The notes under the pieces are model-generated. The model was given only the letters and a program-made list of their open reading frames with translations. It was not told the DNA's origin and ran no database searches. A DNA stretch of 14,504 nt from Candidatus Ozemobacteraceae bacterium (lineage in GTDB: Bacteria > Muiribacteriota > Ozemobacteria > Ozemobacterales > Ozemobacteraceae), in assembly GCA_035373905.1 (NCBI GenBank), contig DAOSOK010000066.1, forward strand, positions 1-14,504. The letters are read 5' to 3'. Positions 12,231 through 14,504 of the stretch are shown here, piece by piece. Position numbers and translations under genes: made by a program. Numbering within the stretch: the stretch's first letter is position 1; every line of letters starts with the position of its first letter.

Positions 12231-14504
12231 ATGAAACCGGTGTCGCCCGAAACACCGCACTCGTTACTTGCATCCTTTGCGCATGCCAGGAACCGGGGTG
12301 TCGTCAGCGTCGTTCTTCTCGGTTTCATCAGTGTTCTTTTGATATTTTTCGTATTCGTTGCACGATGGAAGTCGTCTCACGTGCGCATCCTGACTCTTGT
12401 CGACCAGGGGCAGATCGGTCGCCTGTTTCTTGAATCCTATCTCGGCGATGTCGTTCAGCAACTCAAGCGGAATGTCAATACTCCGAAAACCCCGGCGTAT
12501 GAGCTGTTTCGATCGGATGCGATCTTTTCAGCGAACAGCGTGGCCGTCGGAACCGATCTGTACAGACCTTCGCAGCTGCTCGAGGATTATCGAAACAGAT
12601 ATGGAATAGAGTATGTCGGACAACCGAAACTGGTATTTCACGAGACAACAGTCCTTGCGGACCCGGCATGCTTTGAAATAACTGCCCAACAAAGGGAAAT
12701 ACGCGGTTGTCATGCCCTCGAAGCGAAGATACGGTTTCGTGACCGGGTGTACATGACACGGCTTACGACCGAATGGAAACGCTTGCGCTACCTTCTCCCG
12801 GTCCTCAAGGATTTTCTCCTTTTCGCCTCGCACCTGAATCTGGAACAGCCAGAACCCTTCGGTACTCGCGACGGCATCAACGTCCTGTATACGAAGAACA
12901 GCGATCATCCCGCGGAGAGTGGGCCAGCCGTATCTGAAGCGGGACAAGGCGGACAACCGCTCATTCTCGTGCCGACCTTCGGCGCCGAAGGAAATCCGGA
13001 CAAGAACGGACGAGTCTATTTCGGAAACAATACTTCCAAAATATATCTCAATCTTGCCGGTGAGCGGCATTATCGCGGTTTTAACGATGATACCGGCCAG
13101 GAAGACGGCTCCATGTGCGATCTCTGGCATGTTCCCCCCATGGGCTTTTCAGCCAACCATGAACATATCGACTTCAGCGCATTTCCTTTCGACACTCGGG
13201 AAAACGGTGAGGCTGTGACCTTCCGTTCGCTGAATCTTCGCCACCCGTCCCTGAACTACATAACCCGCGTTGCCATCGTCGGGTTTTCTGAGGAAAATCT
13301 TCCCGGTACGGATTGCCACTTCAGGAATGCAGAGTATTCGCTGTCTTCCTTTCTGAAGGAAGACCCGGCCTATAAGGCGCTGCAGGCGAATCAGACAAGC
13401 CTCGCCATGGCATCGCCTTTCAAATTATACGGAATTAATCCGGAAACACAGGGTGAGATGACGGGGTTCATCCCGACTCGGCAGATTTTTGGAAATGTTT
13501 TCGCACGTTTTTTCAGAATCGGCGTATGGGAATCCCCACTGGGCCCATACGCGTTCCCCTATGTCGCCGAAGCCGTTCGGTCGTCAGGCTACAGGCCGCC
13601 GCCGGCAGAAATGATGGGGGAAAGCTGGAAATGGGAACCCCATCAGAGCGACCTTGCCTACGCGGATTACATGTCTGTCGTCGTGTCGGGAAGCCAGCCT
13701 GAATCTGGTGGGAATTTTGACATGCCGATCAACATGGAACAGGGAAAACCCAAATTACTGCGTCACACGGATTTTTCACCAGCCGATGGGACAAAGATGC
13801 GCGAACCCTTCGACATGTTCGGCCCGCAATTTCTCGACAATGCGTTGAGCGGCAATATCGAAGATTCAACCATTTCATCGCGTATTTGCCGGGTATTTCC
13901 GAATCAACAGGCGTTTCTTGCATATGCAGGACTATTTGAAACCCCGCCGCGCTTCCAGCTCGACGGGGTCTTTCTCGTCAAAGGTCCCCTTGAATTGCCC
14001 GACGTGTCCCTCACCAGGATTCGCGGCGGAATTATTCTGGTCGATGGCCCGGTGACTCTCGGAAATATGGCGCGAGGTGCGCAAATCGGAGCGGACAAAG
14101 AAGGCGGGCTCCCTTTGTGGAAGATGCAACAGGATCTTACACAACGTGAAATGGTAACCATCGTTGCCTTGAACGGAAACCCCATCACGTTGAACGGAAG
14201 TCTGTACTGTGGCGTACATCTGGTAAGTCTTGCGCAACCTTCCGGCGGCGGTGATTCGGTTCCCATCAACTTCAATAACTTGAAAAACGGCATCTTGCTC
14301 GGTGGGATTGCCGCCCATCATTTCAATGTCAAGAAGATGACTCGAAGGTTGAAAACACCTTTGTTTCTGTTGTTCCCCCCCACCCTGTCCGCGCCGAAAC
14401 ATGAATTTGCCGTCTATTGCGGCGAACAACCGGAATCGTATGAACACTATCTCACTTTGATTCTCAAGCCGCATGACGCACTTGCGGTACCGTTTCTGGA
14501 GACA
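12231..14504 (+). CDS. Partial very large single-pass envelope protein, pseudopilin-like N-terminus
   Basis: The frame from ATG 12231 runs 758 codons to the last base with no stop, so the gene is cut by the window edge. The product begins MKPVSPETPHSLLASFAHAR. A single membrane segment follows at about 24-44 (VVSVVLLGFISVLLIFFVFVA), preceded by ARNRG and followed by LTLVDQGQIGRLFLESYLGDVVQQLKRNVN. A basic-Gly pair before a hydrophobic helix and then an amphipathic helix is how PilX/GspK-type pseudopilins start, but the usual Glu at +5 is absent and the protein is far longer than a pilin. The long remainder is extracytoplasmic and rich in aromatic and Pro residues. From about 587 to 720 short beta strands with Gly/Asn turns (IRGGIILVDGPVTLG, TIVALNGNPITLNGSLYCGVHLVSL, NLKNGILLGGIAAHHF) suggest a beta-helix-like fold. 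No ribosome site is evident, which fits coupling to the gene ending 8 bp upstream. Confidence 0.8.
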   Translation, partial: MKPVSPETPHSLLASFAHARNRGVVSVVLLGFISVLLIFFVFVARWKSSHVRILTLVDQGQIGRLFLESYLGDVVQQLKRNVNTPKTPAYELFRSDAIFSANSVAVGTDLYRPSQLLEDYRNRYGIEYVGQPKLVFHETTVLADPACFEITAQQREIRGCHALEAKIRFRDRVYMTRLTTEWKRLRYLLPVLKDFLLFASHLNLEQPEPFGTRDGINVLYTKNSDHPAESGPAVSEAGQGGQPLILVPTFGAEGNPDKNGRVYFGNNTSKIYLNLAGERHYRGFNDDTGQEDGSMCDLWHVPPMGFSANHEHIDFSAFPFDTRENGEAVTFRSLNLRHPSLNYITRVAIVGFSEENLPGTDCHFRNAEYSLSSFLKEDPAYKALQANQTSLAMASPFKLYGINPETQGEMTGFIPTRQIFGNVFARFFRIGVWESPLGPYAFPYVAEAVRSSGYRPPPAEMMGESWKWEPHQSDLAYADYMSVVVSGSQPESGGNFDMPINMEQGKPKLLRHTDFSPADGTKMREPFDMFGPQFLDNALSGNIEDSTISSRICRVFPNQQAFLAYAGLFETPPRFQLDGVFLVKGPLELPDVSLTRIRGGIILVDGPVTLGNMARGAQIGADKEGGLPLWKMQQDLTQREMVTIVALNGNPITLNGSLYCGVHLVSLAQPSGGGDSVPINFNNLKNGILLGGIAAHHFNVKKMTRRLKTPLFLLFPPTLSAPKHEFAVYCGEQPESYEHYLTLILKPHDALAVPFLET

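Noticed and set aside
12397..13130. Several frames on both strands inside the right-hand partial gene
   Set aside because: They overlap a 758-codon uninterrupted frame with coherent protein composition and are shadows of it.

Overview
The window is ordinary bacterial chromosome of moderately high GC content. It has long ORFs, mostly ATG starts, several good Shine-Dalgarno sites, sigma-70-like promoters and AT-rich patches just upstream of genes. Dispersed GC-rich palindromes in the gene gaps resemble those common in genomes of uncultivated environmental bacteria. Several exported or membrane proteins have signal peptides, and there are two recognisable metabolic enzymes (a GT28/MGDG-synthase-like glycosyltransferase and an inositol-monophosphatase-family protein). 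I cannot fix the phylum from the sequence. There is no rRNA, tRNA, CRISPR array, transposase or phage gene.

Layout. Positions 1-268 hold no secure gene and one REP-like hairpin. A secreted protein with a LysM-like C-terminus (269-1114, +) converges on two tandem paralogous small proteins that look like ribbon-helix-helix regulators (1540-1761 and 1289-1525, both -), read from a near-consensus promoter at 1825-1853. A minus-strand cluster follows, listed in transcription order. It begins with the glycosyltransferase (6044 to 4911). After a gap holding a perfect 28-bp palindrome come a small tryptophan-rich membrane protein (4827 to 4318), an exported low-complexity protein with a seven-residue repeat (4273 to 3257), and a 12-segment MFS permease (3217 to 2027). 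The inositol-monophosphatase gene (6204-7016, +) is divergent from the glycosyltransferase. It converges, with only 14 bp between stops, on a 745-residue HEAT-repeat protein anchored by one C-terminal membrane segment (9268 to 7031, -).

The right end is the least explained part. After a 446-bp divergent intergenic region with an AT-rich 12-bp tandem repeat, an 835-residue exported or membrane protein of unknown family (9715-12222, +) is followed 8 bp later by a second very large reading frame. That frame starts at 12231 and runs without a stop to the last base of the window (758 codons, incomplete). Its product has one N-terminal membrane segment of the kind seen in PilX/GspK-like pseudopilins, a long extracytoplasmic part and a beta-rich C-terminal region. 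The two genes look like one transcription unit and may belong to a larger surface or envelope locus that continues beyond the window.

Three related palindromes (1224-1256, 1934-1957, 4849-4876) and one hairpin of a different sequence (102-143) sit in gene gaps. None has the U-tract of an intrinsic terminator.
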